A stretch of 64,000 nt of DNA from Pseudomonas tehranensis (lineage in GTDB: Bacteria > Pseudomonadota > Gammaproteobacteria > Pseudomonadales > Pseudomonadaceae). A program made the translations under genes and the position numbers. This document shows, in pieces, positions 1 through 8,254 of this stretch. The notes below the pieces were generated by a model, which ran no database searches, was not told the origin of the DNA, and worked only from the letters and a program-made list of their open reading frames with translations. The stretch lies in the NCBI RefSeq assembly GCF_014268615.1, contig NZ_JABWQV010000001.1:1-64000 (forward strand). Reading direction: 5' to 3'. Numbering within the stretch: the stretch's first letter is position 1; each line of letters opens with the position of its first letter.

Positions 1-687
1 GGGCAATCCAAGACCGAAGTGGCGGCCGCCACCGTCGACTACACGACGCCCATCGGCTCGATCGGTTCGACGTACGTGCGTGGCCTGGATGTCGAAGAGC
101 GATACGTCTTTGCCGATCGGGGTGAGCGCAAGGGCATGGACATCTACAGCATCCGTGGCCAGGGCAATGCCGGCATCGAGAATGCCGACTTTGCGTTCGA
201 AGTGGCACGCCAGGAGAAACGCTCGGGGTCGCAGCGGGGGATGTTCTTCGACGCGGGCTACACCTTCGCCGATGTCAAATGGCAACCGACGGTGAGCTAT
301 CGCTATACACGCTATTCCGAAGGCTGGGACTTCCTGTTCCAGGGCGGTTTTCGCAAACGCTACCAGGGTGAAGTCGCCACGAATTACGCAGGGTCGGTGA
401 CCTCGAACATGCAGATCCACGACGTGCTGCTCTCGGTTCAACCCACCGACAAGTTGACCCTTAACGCGATGGCCTTCGACTACCACCAGCTCTCCCGTCG
501 GGATGTGCAGGACTTCAGTGCACGCGAGGTCGACTTTTTTCTGGATTGGATGGTGACGGACAACATCACCCTTTCGCCGCTCGTTGGCTTCTACAAACCC
601 GAGAAGTGGCTGGGGAACGGTGGCCTGCAGAGCGGGAGCGCATCAACGAACACTTACTTGCAGTTCATCGTATGGGTGACTTTCTGA
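1..687 (+). CDS. OprD-family outer-membrane porin, C-terminal part (5' end outside window)
   Basis: The reading frame is open from base 1, so the gene begins upstream of the window and about 228 C-terminal residues are visible. The segment aligns by eye along its length with the complete OprD porin at 16262-17584. Shared landmarks are DYTT, GAGYTFADV-like AGYTFADV, YRYTRYS, SNYAG/TNYAG and ISPLVG/LSPLVG. It ends in Phe, as expected for an outer-membrane beta-barrel recognised by the Bam machinery. OprD porins take up amino acids or small aromatic and carboxylic acids across the outer membrane. Its substrate cannot be read from sequence, but the surrounding catabolic genes suggest an organic acid or amine. 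Confidence 0.9.
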   Translation, partial: GQSKTEVAAATVDYTTPIGSIGSTYVRGLDVEERYVFADRGERKGMDIYSIRGQGNAGIENADFAFEVARQEKRSGSQRGMFFDAGYTFADVKWQPTVSYRYTRYSEGWDFLFQGGFRKRYQGEVATNYAGSVTSNMQIHDVLLSVQPTDKLTLNAMAFDYHQLSRRDVQDFSAREVDFFLDWMVTDNITLSPLVGFYKPEKWLGNGGLQSGSASTNTYLQFIVWVTF

Positions 688-742
688 GTCGCCGCTCGCG
701 GCCTGACGTTGAAGGGCTGTTTCAGTTAGCTTGACCAGGGGA

Positions 743-763
743 GGCGCCACCGGCGGTGGCGCC
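743..763. terminator. Perfect 9-bp inverted repeat between convergent genes
   Basis: GGCGCCACC and GGTGGCGCC are separated by a 3-base loop, midway between the porin stop (687) and the cytochrome b561 stop (781). There is no clear T-run on either side, so it is a candidate bidirectional terminator or mRNA 3'-end stabiliser rather than a textbook rho-independent site. Confidence 0.5.
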
Positions 764-780
764 AATCTGCATCGATCAAG

Positions 781-1344
781 TCAAAGCATGCGACGCAGGA
801 CGTCGTTGCGAGGATCGCGGTCCAGAACCCGGTGCTTGAGGGCGCCCGCGACATGCAACACGATCAGCCCGAGCAGGGTATAGGCGAGCACCTTGTGCAA
901 CCATTGAAAGACGACGAACCAGTCGTCATTTTTCGGCAGGAGCTCGGGAAGGTTGACGCCAAAAAAGAACACGCCGTCGCTCATTGTGTAGGTGCTGGAC
1001 ATCGAGTACCCCATCAGCGGTACGGCGACGATCAGTACGTACATGGCACGTTGCACCAGGCGTGATAAAAACCGCTCATGGGCGGCCAATGTTTCCGGCG
1101 GCAACGGAAGCCTGGGGCTGCGCAGGCGCAGGGCGATCTGAACCAGGACCAGCAGAAACGCCAACACGCCAAAGGATTTGTGCCATGGGTAGTAGAGCTC
1201 GTACTTGCTCGCCACTTCATCGTCCATGCCGGTCATATACCAGCCGGCCCAGAGAAGGCCGGCGATAAGCACGGCGCGTACCCAGTGCAACACTCGCAGG
1301 GATGCTGGATATCGATCAACTGTCGCTTGTTTTATGGCGTTCAT
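781..1344 (-). CDS. Cytochrome b561 family di-haem membrane protein
   Basis: The protein has about 187 residues and four hydrophobic helices, the usual size for the bacterial b561 family. Candidate haem-ligating histidines sit in LRVLHW near the N-terminus, in YPWHKSFGV, and in WLHKVL and LIVLHVAG in the last two helices. These proteins pass electrons between quinols and acceptors in the inner membrane. I chose the ATG at 1344 because GAAGAGG lies 5 bases upstream. An in-frame start 8 codons earlier (1368) has no comparable site. It lies about 100 bases downstream of the aldehyde dehydrogenase on the same strand and may be a distal member of the aminotransferase operon. A role in that pathway is not evident. 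Confidence 0.82.
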   Translation of the reverse strand: MNAIKQATVDRYPASLRVLHWVRAVLIAGLLWAGWYMTGMDDEVASKYELYYPWHKSFGVLAFLLVLVQIALRLRSPRLPLPPETLAAHERFLSRLVQRAMYVLIVAVPLMGYSMSSTYTMSDGVFFFGVNLPELLPKNDDWFVVFQWLHKVLAYTLLGLIVLHVAGALKHRVLDRDPRNDVLRRML

Positions 1345-1443
1345 CGCAGCCTCTTCATTGATCATCAAGACATCGAAAATGCACGGTTGAATACCACCCT
1401 CGGCGACCCAAGGCCTCGAGGGTGGTCGGTGCAGTGATTGTTT

Positions 1444-2898
1444 TCAGGTCGGCAGCAGTACGGTGATGACCTTCTCCTCGGTGTAGGCCAACGCACCGCC
1501 AAACCCGCCCTCACGGCCAATGCCGCTGGCCTTGACGCCACCCCAGGGCAGGTTGGCGTCCAGCGGGCTCCAGCAGTTGATACCCACGGCGCCAGCCTTT
1601 ACCGCAGCGGCTACGCGGTGTGCTCGCGCCAGATCGGCGGTCCAGATCGTGGCCGCCAGACCGTAGGTGGAATCGTTGGCCAGGGCGACCGCTTCATCTT
1701 CGCTGTCGAAGGTGATCACTGTGCCGACAGGCCCGAAGATCTCGTCCTGGGCGATGGCCATGTCATTGCGGGCATTGGCGAAGATCGTCGGCTGGACGAA
1801 CCAGCCCCGCTCAGGGGTCGATACACCGCCGGCCAGTAGCGAGGCACCTTGGTCGATGCCCAGCTGGATGTAGCGGTTGACGCGATCCAATTGCGCTTTC
1901 TTGGCCACCGGCCCCATCTGTATGTCGGGCTGCCGGGGATCACCTACCTTGACCTCGCGCGCCGCATCGGCAAGCGCCGCGGCGAAGCGATCGGCGAGGC
2001 TGCGGTGGACCAGGATGCGCGAGCCCGCTGCGCAGATCTGGCCCTGGTTGACGAACAGGCCGAGCGCGCAGCCGCGCAGCGCGTCCTCGAAGGAGGCGTC
2101 GTCGAAGACAATCTGTGGGCTCTTGCCGCCCAGCTCCAGTGCCACGCGCTTGAACAGCACGCCGGCGGTGCGCTGGATCTCGCGGCCGGCCTCGGGGCTG
2201 CCGGTGAAGCTTATCTTGGCGACGTGCGGGTGTTCGCACAACGCGCGGCCCACCTCATCGCCGTAGCCGGTGACCACGTTGATCACGCCGTCAGGGAAGC
2301 CCGCTTCCTGAGCCAGCGCCGCTAGGTGCAGGGCCGACTGCGGGGTTTCTTCCGAAGGTTTGATGACCACGCTGCAGCCCGCCGCCAGCAACGCGGCGAG
2401 CTTCCACACTGTGATCATCAGCGGTGAGTTCCAGGGCACGATGGCGCCGACCACGCCCACTGGCTCACGGACCGTGTACGAGAGGGTCTTGGCGCCGAAA
2501 TATCCGCCCGTGGGAATGGTGCGCCCCTCCAGCTGATTGGCCCAGCCGGCGGCGGCGCGCAGGTTGGCGATTGCGTTGGGCAGGTCCATCCGGCGTGGTT
2601 CGAGGGGGGAGCGACCGATGGCATCAGCGTCCAGATCGGCCAGCAATTCGCTGTCGCGCTCGACCAGGTCAGCCAGTTTCGACAGCAATCGAGCGCGCTG
2701 GGCGCCGTCAAGCTGGCTCCAGGCGCCATGCTCGAGTTGGGTGCGCGCCGCGCTCACGGCGCGGTCCACGTCCGCGGCCGTGCCTCGCGCGGAGCTGCCG
2801 TACGGCTGTTCTGTCACGGGGTTGATGAGAGGTATGCGACGACCGTCGGAGGCTTCGAAGGACGCGCCTTGGATAAAGTGATTCAGGTGCTGAGTCAT
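1444..2898 (-). CDS. NAD(P)-dependent aldehyde dehydrogenase
   Basis: At 484 residues this is full length for the aldehyde dehydrogenase superfamily. It has the PWNSPL cofactor-site segment, the general-base Glu in ALELGGKSPQ and the nucleophilic Cys in NQGQICAAGS, so the active site looks intact. It oxidises an aldehyde to the acid in the cytoplasm. Its start is about 40 bases downstream of the class III aminotransferase on the same strand. That suggests the two act in sequence: amine to aldehyde by transamination, then aldehyde to carboxylate. The true substrate is unknown. An aryl-acetaldehyde such as indole-3-acetaldehyde fits the neighbourhood but is inference. Confidence 0.9.
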   Translation of the reverse strand: MTQHLNHFIQGASFEASDGRRIPLINPVTEQPYGSSARGTAADVDRAVSAARTQLEHGAWSQLDGAQRARLLSKLADLVERDSELLADLDADAIGRSPLEPRRMDLPNAIANLRAAAGWANQLEGRTIPTGGYFGAKTLSYTVREPVGVVGAIVPWNSPLMITVWKLAALLAAGCSVVIKPSEETPQSALHLAALAQEAGFPDGVINVVTGYGDEVGRALCEHPHVAKISFTGSPEAGREIQRTAGVLFKRVALELGGKSPQIVFDDASFEDALRGCALGLFVNQGQICAAGSRILVHRSLADRFAAALADAAREVKVGDPRQPDIQMGPVAKKAQLDRVNRYIQLGIDQGASLLAGGVSTPERGWFVQPTIFANARNDMAIAQDEIFGPVGTVITFDSEDEAVALANDSTYGLAATIWTADLARAHRVAAAVKAGAVGINCWSPLDANLPWGGVKASGIGREGGFGGALAYTEEKVITVLLPT

Positions 2899-2938
2899 GT
2901 GGGGGCCTGCGTGATATGAAAAGGTCGGGTTACACAGC

Positions 2939-4315
2939 TCATGCCTTGAGAGAGGCCAGGGCGTCGCGGAAGATGTCCAGGGCTTTGAAGAACAATGAGC
3001 GGGAGATGGTCAGCGAGGGCATGACGCGCATCACGTTGCTGTAACGACCGCAGGGAATCATCAGCACGCCGTGGTTCAACAGGTAGCCCATGAGCTGGCC
3101 GATCTTCTGAGGTTCCAGGGGGGACTTGGTGACCAGGTCTTCCACCAGCTCGATACCGATCATCAGGCCGCGGCCGCGTACTTCACCGACGAACGGGCTG
3201 TTAAATCCTCGGATGCGTTCCTGCGCTTCCAGTCCCAGGGTGTGAGCGCGGTTGAGCAGATCGAGCTCCGGGTCTTGCAGGATGCTGATGTTGGTCAGCG
3301 CCACTGCCGCGGACAACGAGTTGGCGGCGAAGGTATTGGGCATCGATCCGTCTGGAATCTTGGCCGCCAGGTCCGAACGCATGATCAGGCCGGCCATCGG
3401 CAGGTCGCTGCCGATACCCTTGCCGAACGTGAGCATGTCGGGCTTGACGCCGGAGTGCTCGACCGCCCACATCTTGCCGGTGCGCCCTGCGCCGGATTGC
3501 ACTTCATCGACGATCAACAGCGTGCCGCTGCGGTTGCAGGCCTTGCGCAACAGTTGCAGGAACTCTGCCGAGGGCGGCACGTAGCCGCCTTCGCCCTGCA
3601 CCGGCTCCACGATCACGGCGGCCACGTCATCGGCGGCGGTGTAGGGGGTGTTCAGCAGATAGTCTACGTACTCGCCGGCGATCTGCTCGGCGCTTTTGTG
3701 AGTGGTGTCGAAAGGGAAGCGGTAGGCATAAGGGTAGGGGGCGTGAATGACGCCACCCATTTGGGCGCCGTAACCCTTGCGGTAGGCGGTGCCTGTGGTC
3801 AGCGAGCCCGAAGCGTTCCACACGCCGTGGTAGCCACCGTGGAAAGCGATGATCTGGTGCCGCCCGGTGATGCGCTTGGCAAACTTGATGGCAGCCTCCA
3901 GCGCATCGCTGCCGCCTTGCGTGAAGAAGGTGATGCAGTCGCCACGCAAGCCGTCCGGTGCGATCTCGGAGAGTTTGGCTGCCAGTTCGGTGCGCCGAGT
4001 GCTGTTGACTTCCAGGGCATGCATCAACACCTCGGACTGTTCGCGGATGGCCTGCACCACCTTGGGGTGGCAGCGGCCTACGCTGCTGACGCCCACGCCT
4101 GCGGACAAGTCGATGTAGGTGTTGCCATCCGGGTCCTTGAAGGTCGCGCCGAAAGCGCGGTCCATGGCCACGGGCATGCGTGCGCCGCCGCGCGCCATCG
4201 ACTCGGTGCGCTCCGACAACGCCAGGGCCTCGCGGGTCTTGGGGCCGGGCACGGTGCCGGAGGTCATCCGCGGGGCATCCGCGAAGTGGAGGGATTCAAA
4301 TTTGGTTTCGCTCAT
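2939..4315 (-). CDS. Class III (PLP) aminotransferase
   Basis: The protein has 458 residues. It contains the class III landmarks: the TQGGSDALEAAIK phosphate-binding region, HGGYHG, the DEVQSGAGRTG aspartate segment that contacts the pyridine nitrogen, and the Schiff-base lysine in LTFGKGIGSDLP. Members of this class transaminate omega-amino groups of amines or amino acids (for example 4-aminobutyrate or diaminobutyrate) or isomerise glutamate semialdehyde. The GAGAGG ribosome site is 5 bases before the ATG. It is the first gene of a minus-strand operon with the aldehyde dehydrogenase and is divergent from an AraC gene at 4530. It is probably the amine-to-aldehyde step of that module. The exact substrate cannot be assigned. 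Confidence 0.88.
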   Translation of the reverse strand: MSETKFESLHFADAPRMTSGTVPGPKTREALALSERTESMARGGARMPVAMDRAFGATFKDPDGNTYIDLSAGVGVSSVGRCHPKVVQAIREQSEVLMHALEVNSTRRTELAAKLSEIAPDGLRGDCITFFTQGGSDALEAAIKFAKRITGRHQIIAFHGGYHGVWNASGSLTTGTAYRKGYGAQMGGVIHAPYPYAYRFPFDTTHKSAEQIAGEYVDYLLNTPYTAADDVAAVIVEPVQGEGGYVPPSAEFLQLLRKACNRSGTLLIVDEVQSGAGRTGKMWAVEHSGVKPDMLTFGKGIGSDLPMAGLIMRSDLAAKIPDGSMPNTFAANSLSAAVALTNISILQDPELDLLNRAHTLGLEAQERIRGFNSPFVGEVRGRGLMIGIELVEDLVTKSPLEPQKIGQLMGYLLNHGVLMIPCGRYSNVMRVMPSLTISRSLFFKALDIFRDALASLKA

Positions 4316-4450
4316 GACGGCCTCTCAGGATGTCGGATTCAGTGTGCCGATCATCCCCGTGGCACATCCCAGGCCGGTAGCCCGAATCGGCACATGGATG
4401 CGCCGCGCCGAACGCCAGTTCCAGTGAAGGGCGCTACGTCGAGGAAATTT

Positions 4451-4468
4451 GCAATAATCTCTTATTGC
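4451..4468. promoter_or_regulatory. Perfect palindrome in divergent aminotransferase/AraC promoter region
   Basis: GCAATAA and TTATTGC are separated by 4 bases in an AT-rich part of the 214-bp divergent intergenic region (4316-4529). The position, about 60 bases before the AraC start and 135 before the aminotransferase start, fits an operator shared by both transcripts. The binding protein is not known. The AraC product at 4530 is the obvious candidate, although AraC proteins more often use direct repeats. Confidence 0.45.
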
Positions 4469-4529
4469 GCGAATATTGTATGTTTAGGTGATCTAATAAG
4501 AAGAATATCGACCGAGGCTTTCGCGAATT

Positions 4530-5492
4530 ATGAAAAAAAGCAACGTAAGCCATTTCCGAGACATCCATGTCCATGCGGCCAACATTCAGGAGTGGAACCA
4601 GGACTACAACCAGTTAACCGCCGGTTTGGCCGAGAGTTCGCTCATGCAGTTGACCACTGCGCGATGCCACGTCTTTCGCGAGCAGATCAACCAGCGTGTC
4701 GTGCAGCACGGTGTGGCTCCCCGGGACAAGATGTGCTTCGCAGTGCCGATCACTGTCCCGGGTTCGACACGGATGCAGGGGCGGGAAGTGGACGACAGCA
4801 GCCTGTTCTTTCTCCAGGGTGGCGAGGAGTTCATGTTCCATATGCCGATGGGGATGGAGCTGCTGTCCATCACGTTCGAACGTGAATGGTTCGAGCAGGC
4901 GTTGGCGCAAACGCCGTCGGCCAAGGAAATCAGCCAGTTATTGCGTCAACCGGTGATCAGGGTTTCCAGCCAGCGCTTCGCCCATGCTCGCCGCCAGTTG
5001 CTGGCGGTGTTCTCCCAGGCCCTGGCGCACGAAGAACTCGACAGTGCGGGCGATCCGGCGCTGGAGCAGGCCATGCTGGGCGAGTTGCTGCAACTCATGA
5101 CCGACCCGGCCTGCGACAAGCACCAGCGCATCGCCAGCTCCACGCGCAGTTTCATCGTCGAGAAATGCCATCGTCTGACGACTGCGCAGGTGCTCAACGT
5201 ACCCAGCGTGGACGAGTTGTGCCAGCGACTCCACGTGAGCCGGCGTACCGTGCAGAACAGCTTCCGCTCGGTTGCCGAGACGACGCCGCTGAACTACTTG
5301 CGCTCCGTGAGGCTCAACGGTGTGCGCCGGACCTTGATGTCCACCCCCGCCTCGCATCTCTCGATCGGCGATGCCGCCGCCCAATGGGGCTTCTATCACC
5401 TCAGCCATTTTGCCGCAGAGTACCAGGAGCTGTTCGCCGAGTTGCCATCCCACACCGCGCGCGCAGCCATCCCCGGTTGCGCCCATGCCTGA
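4530..5492 (+). CDS. AraC-family transcriptional regulator
   Basis: The protein has 320 residues. The C-terminal about 100 residues hold a double helix-turn-helix (VDELCQRLHVSRRTVQNSF, then SIGDAAAQWGFYHLSHFAAEY). The N-terminal part (HAANIQEWNQDYNQL, then VVQHGVAPRDKMCFAVP) is clearly paralogous to the AraC proteins at 27189-28130 and 34273-35205. It lies between the divergent aminotransferase operon and the APC permease at 5788, so it probably activates one or both in response to an imported amine or acid. The ligand is unknown. Confidence 0.9.
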   Translation: MKKSNVSHFRDIHVHAANIQEWNQDYNQLTAGLAESSLMQLTTARCHVFREQINQRVVQHGVAPRDKMCFAVPITVPGSTRMQGREVDDSSLFFLQGGEEFMFHMPMGMELLSITFEREWFEQALAQTPSAKEISQLLRQPVIRVSSQRFAHARRQLLAVFSQALAHEELDSAGDPALEQAMLGELLQLMTDPACDKHQRIASSTRSFIVEKCHRLTTAQVLNVPSVDELCQRLHVSRRTVQNSFRSVAETTPLNYLRSVRLNGVRRTLMSTPASHLSIGDAAAQWGFYHLSHFAAEYQELFAELPSHTARAAIPGCAHA

Positions 5493-5581
5493 ATATTTGC
5501 CCGTCGCACTTAGCTGCAGCGGCGGCACTGACGGCGCGTATCGCCTTGCAGTGAGCGACTGCCACCCACGGCGTTGACGGG

Positions 5582-5658
5582 TATCCCGAATCAGCAGGGC
5601 CTGCAGGCTGCCTTGACCTGTTTTGGGATGGCGCCTGAGACGTTACCGATTTGGGATA
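5582..5658 (+). promoter_or_regulatory. Upstream regulatory region of APC permease 1, with inverted CCGATTTGGGATA elements
   Basis: CCGATTTGGGATA at 5646-5658 lies 129 bases before the permease ATG. An imperfect inverted copy (TATCCCGAATCAG) is at 5582-5594 and a further TTTTGGGATG is at 5621-5630. The same three elements occur upstream of permease 2 at 13209, and the last one also upstream of permease 3 at 46798. Conserved position before three paralogues argues for an activator or repressor site. The factor is not identified. Confidence 0.6.
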
Positions 5659-5787
5659 ACGAGGCATTCATGGGCAGGCATAGGATCGAATCCAGCGTGC
5701 GACAAGAACAATGAGCTGTTCGGTGGCGGTGAGAGATTGACTGCGCCGATCCTACAGCGACTGCCTCATACAATAAGGTCAAGAAAA

Positions 5788-7236
5788 ATGAGTGTATCTA
5801 TCCCGATTAACAGTTCGACGGATTTGAAACGTGGTGCCCTGGGTGTCGGCTTCATCATCTTCTTCGTGATTTCGGCAGCGAGCCCGTTGAGTGTCATCGC
5901 CGGTGGCTTTCCCATTGGCATCATGCTGGGTAATGGCGCCGGTACTCCGGCGTTGCTGATCCTGGCCTTGACGGTCTTGCTGACGTTCTCAGTGGGCTAC
6001 ACCACCATGTCCCGGCACGTCACCAACGCCGGTGGCTTCTACGCCTTCACCTCTCGCGGCCTGGGTGGCCTGGCCGGCGGGGCGGCAGGGGTCCTGGCGA
6101 TGTTCGCCTATAACATCCTTCAGATCGGCCTCTATGGCATGTTCGGGGGCGTGGTCAGTGGCACCATGGCCAGCGTCTTTGGCCTGGAGTTGCCCTGGTG
6201 GTCCTACTCGTTGATGGCGATGGCCAGCATCGCGATTCTGGGGTATCGCAAGATCGATCTCTCGGCCCGGTTGCTGTCGGTGGTGGTCATCGCCGAGTAC
6301 CTGGCTATCCTGACCCTGGATTTCGCCATTCTCAAGACCGGCGGTGACAGCGGCATCAACCTTGACGCCTTCGATCGCAGCCATGTGTTCAGCGGCACAC
6401 CGTCAATCGGCTTGCTGTTCTGTTTCGCGGCGTTTATCGGTTTCGAGGCCACGACCATTTACGGCGAAGAAGCCAAGAACCCGCAACGTACCATCCCGAT
6501 CGCTACCTACTGCTCGGTATTGCTGATCGGTGGTTTCTACGCGTTATCGGTCTGGTCGATGGTGGTGGGCGTCGGGGCGGACAAAATCGTGCCCACGCTG
6601 CAAGCGTTGCAGGACCCGACGACGTTTATCTATGGCATGTCCGATCACTTTGTCGGCCCGTATCTGACTCAGATTATCCGCGTGCTGTTCATGGTCAGTA
6701 TCTACGCCGGCCTGCTGGCCTTTCATAACGCAGCGGCACGTTACTTCTTTGCCATCGGGCGTGACGGCTTGCTGCCGCGCCGGTTGGGCACTACCCATCG
6801 CGTCCACCAGAGTCCCCATATGGGGTCGGTGTTGCAGAGTCTGATTTCTGCCGTGGTCGTGTTGATCTTTGCTGCCATGGATGCCGATCCGATCCTGCAG
6901 CTGTTCGCCTGGCTCTCCAACTTGGCCACGCTTTGCGTGATTTTACTGATGGCGATCACTTCGGCAGCGGTACTCATGTTTTTTCGACGTCACCCCGAGC
7001 TGAAGCTGGGAATCTGGCGTGGGCGGATTTTCCCCGGCTTCTCTTGCCTTGCCCTATTGGTGGTCCTGGTATTGGCGGTGGTGCATTTCGATGTACTGAC
7101 CGGCGCCAGCCAAGCCTTGTCCTATGGCCTCTGCGCCGTCATTCCCACGGCCCTGCTGGGTGGCGTGCTACTGGCGGCTCGACTGCGCAAGACGTCGCCG
7201 CAGCGATACCTGGCGTTAGGTAGCCACAAGCTTTAA
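5788..7236 (+). CDS. APC-superfamily permease (paralogue 1)
   Basis: The protein has 482 residues and is almost entirely hydrophobic, consistent with about twelve membrane helices. Typical amino acid/polyamine/organocation features include the N-terminal VISAASPLSVIAGGFP unwound-helix region and the central GFEATTIYGEEAKNP stretch. It probably imports an amine, amino acid or related organic acid across the inner membrane. The frame is open further upstream. I chose the ATG at 5788 because ATAAGG precedes it by about 9 bases and because the start aligns with both paralogues (13209 and 46798). Its stop overlaps the stop of the convergent catR. Substrate unknown. Confidence 0.9.
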   Translation: MSVSIPINSSTDLKRGALGVGFIIFFVISAASPLSVIAGGFPIGIMLGNGAGTPALLILALTVLLTFSVGYTTMSRHVTNAGGFYAFTSRGLGGLAGGAAGVLAMFAYNILQIGLYGMFGGVVSGTMASVFGLELPWWSYSLMAMASIAILGYRKIDLSARLLSVVVIAEYLAILTLDFAILKTGGDSGINLDAFDRSHVFSGTPSIGLLFCFAAFIGFEATTIYGEEAKNPQRTIPIATYCSVLLIGGFYALSVWSMVVGVGADKIVPTLQALQDPTTFIYGMSDHFVGPYLTQIIRVLFMVSIYAGLLAFHNAAARYFFAIGRDGLLPRRLGTTHRVHQSPHMGSVLQSLISAVVVLIFAAMDADPILQLFAWLSNLATLCVILLMAITSAAVLMFFRRHPELKLGIWRGRIFPGFSCLALLVVLVLAVVHFDVLTGASQALSYGLCAVIPTALLGGVLLAARLRKTSPQRYLALGSHKL

Positions 7237-8129
7237 GGCCCCACGCCGACCTGGCCGAGCAGCTCATCAATCATGTGCAGGCAGTGACTCAAGCCTGCTG
7301 ACACATCGCCGACGCGCCGGCTAAGGATAATCGGTGACGTCGCGTTGTCTTCCAGCAACGGCGTGAAGCCAATGTCGTCGCGGTGCAGCAATTGCACCGA
7401 GGCCGGCACCAGCGTCACGCCTATTCCCGCACCTACCAGCCCGATCGCGGTTTGCAATTCGTTGGTCCACTGCGCCACCTCAATGCCAAGGCCGTGGGAT
7501 TCGAACAAGGCGATCACATGATCGGCATAACTGGGACGCGGGTTGCCGGGGTACAGCACGAAAGGTTCCACGGCCAGTTGCTGCAGGCTGATGGGCCCGG
7601 CGAGCAAGGGATGGCCAGCCGGCAGGGCGGCCACCAGCCGGTCTTCAGTCAACACCGTCTGGACAATCGCCGGATCATCGATCCGTATTCGACCGAAACC
7701 GATATCGATGCGTCCGGCTTTGAGTGCCTGCACCTGCTGCAAGGTGGTCATCTCCGAGAGGCCCAACTCCAGTGCCAAGGTCTCGCCGCTGCGCAATCGA
7801 CGGATCAGTTCTGGCAGCACGCCGTACAGGGTCGACGGCGCAAAACCGATGCCCAGCCAGGTCTTCTCGCCCAGCCCAATCCGACGCGTGTTGTCACAGA
7901 CCTTGCCCAGCTGTTCGAGCAGGGTTGCGCAGTGCTCGTGGAAAAAACGCCCGGCTTCGGTCAGCTTCAGCGGCCGCCCGCGTTCCAGCAGCGACACGCC
8001 CAGTTCCTCCTCCAATTGTTGAATCTGGCGGCTCAGCGGCGGTTGGGCGATGTGCAACAGCTCGGCGGCGCGAGTGAAGTTGAGGGTCTGGGCCAAGACC
8101 TGGAAATAACGCAGGTGACGCAACTCCAT
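7233..8129 (-). CDS. catR: LysR-type regulator of the catechol operon, CatR-like
   Basis: The protein has about 298 residues, standard LysR size. The N-terminal winged helix-turn-helix begins MELRHLRYF and reads FTRAAELLHIAQPPLSRQI. The remainder is an effector-binding domain. It is divergent from catBCA, the classical position of CatR, which activates cat genes in response to cis,cis-muconate. I chose the ATG at 8129 because CCGGAG lies 7 bases upstream and it gives the normal LysR N-terminus. The frame extends 14 codons further without a ribosome site. The stop codon overlaps that of the permease by two bases. Confidence 0.9.
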   Translation of the reverse strand: MELRHLRYFQVLAQTLNFTRAAELLHIAQPPLSRQIQQLEEELGVSLLERGRPLKLTEAGRFFHEHCATLLEQLGKVCDNTRRIGLGEKTWLGIGFAPSTLYGVLPELIRRLRSGETLALELGLSEMTTLQQVQALKAGRIDIGFGRIRIDDPAIVQTVLTEDRLVAALPAGHPLLAGPISLQQLAVEPFVLYPGNPRPSYADHVIALFESHGLGIEVAQWTNELQTAIGLVGAGIGVTLVPASVQLLHRDDIGFTPLLEDNATSPIILSRRVGDVSAGLSHCLHMIDELLGQVGVGP

Positions 8130-8153
8130 GGGCAATCTCCGGAGGTTCGAGGT

Positions 8154-8168
8154 ATACCTTAAAGGTAT
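8154..8168. promoter_or_regulatory. Probable CatR operator in the catR-catB intergenic region
   Basis: ATACCTT-A-AAGGTAT is a perfect 15-bp palindrome containing the T-N11-A pattern of LysR-type sites. It lies 24 bases before the catR start and about 87 bases before catB. A TATATT at 8185-8190 could be a -10 box for catB. LysR regulators usually bind one palindromic site and one weaker promoter-proximal site. The second site was not identified. Confidence 0.65.
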
Positions 8169-8254
8169 CATGCCAGACTAATTCTATATTGGCCCCCCAG
8201 AAAAACCCGTACGAGAATCGGTTCCAGAACTCCAAGAACCTGACGGGTATTGCC

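Larger units (their letters stand above)
5582..7236 (+). repeat. Direct repeat unit A: permease gene plus its upstream region
   Basis: This unit (regulatory region, leader and APC permease coding sequence) is repeated in the same orientation at 12993-14657. The two proteins differ at about 43 of 482 positions by my count, and parts of the leader around the start (GACTGCCTCATACAATAAGG) are identical. The pair brackets catR, catBCA and the chemoreceptor gene, so recombination between copies could delete or amplify that block. Confidence 0.8.

Noticed and set aside
3071-4885. 604-codon plus-strand reading frame over the aminotransferase gene
   Set aside because: It lies antisense to a clear class III aminotransferase, has no family motif, and long open antisense frames are common in GC-rich DNA.
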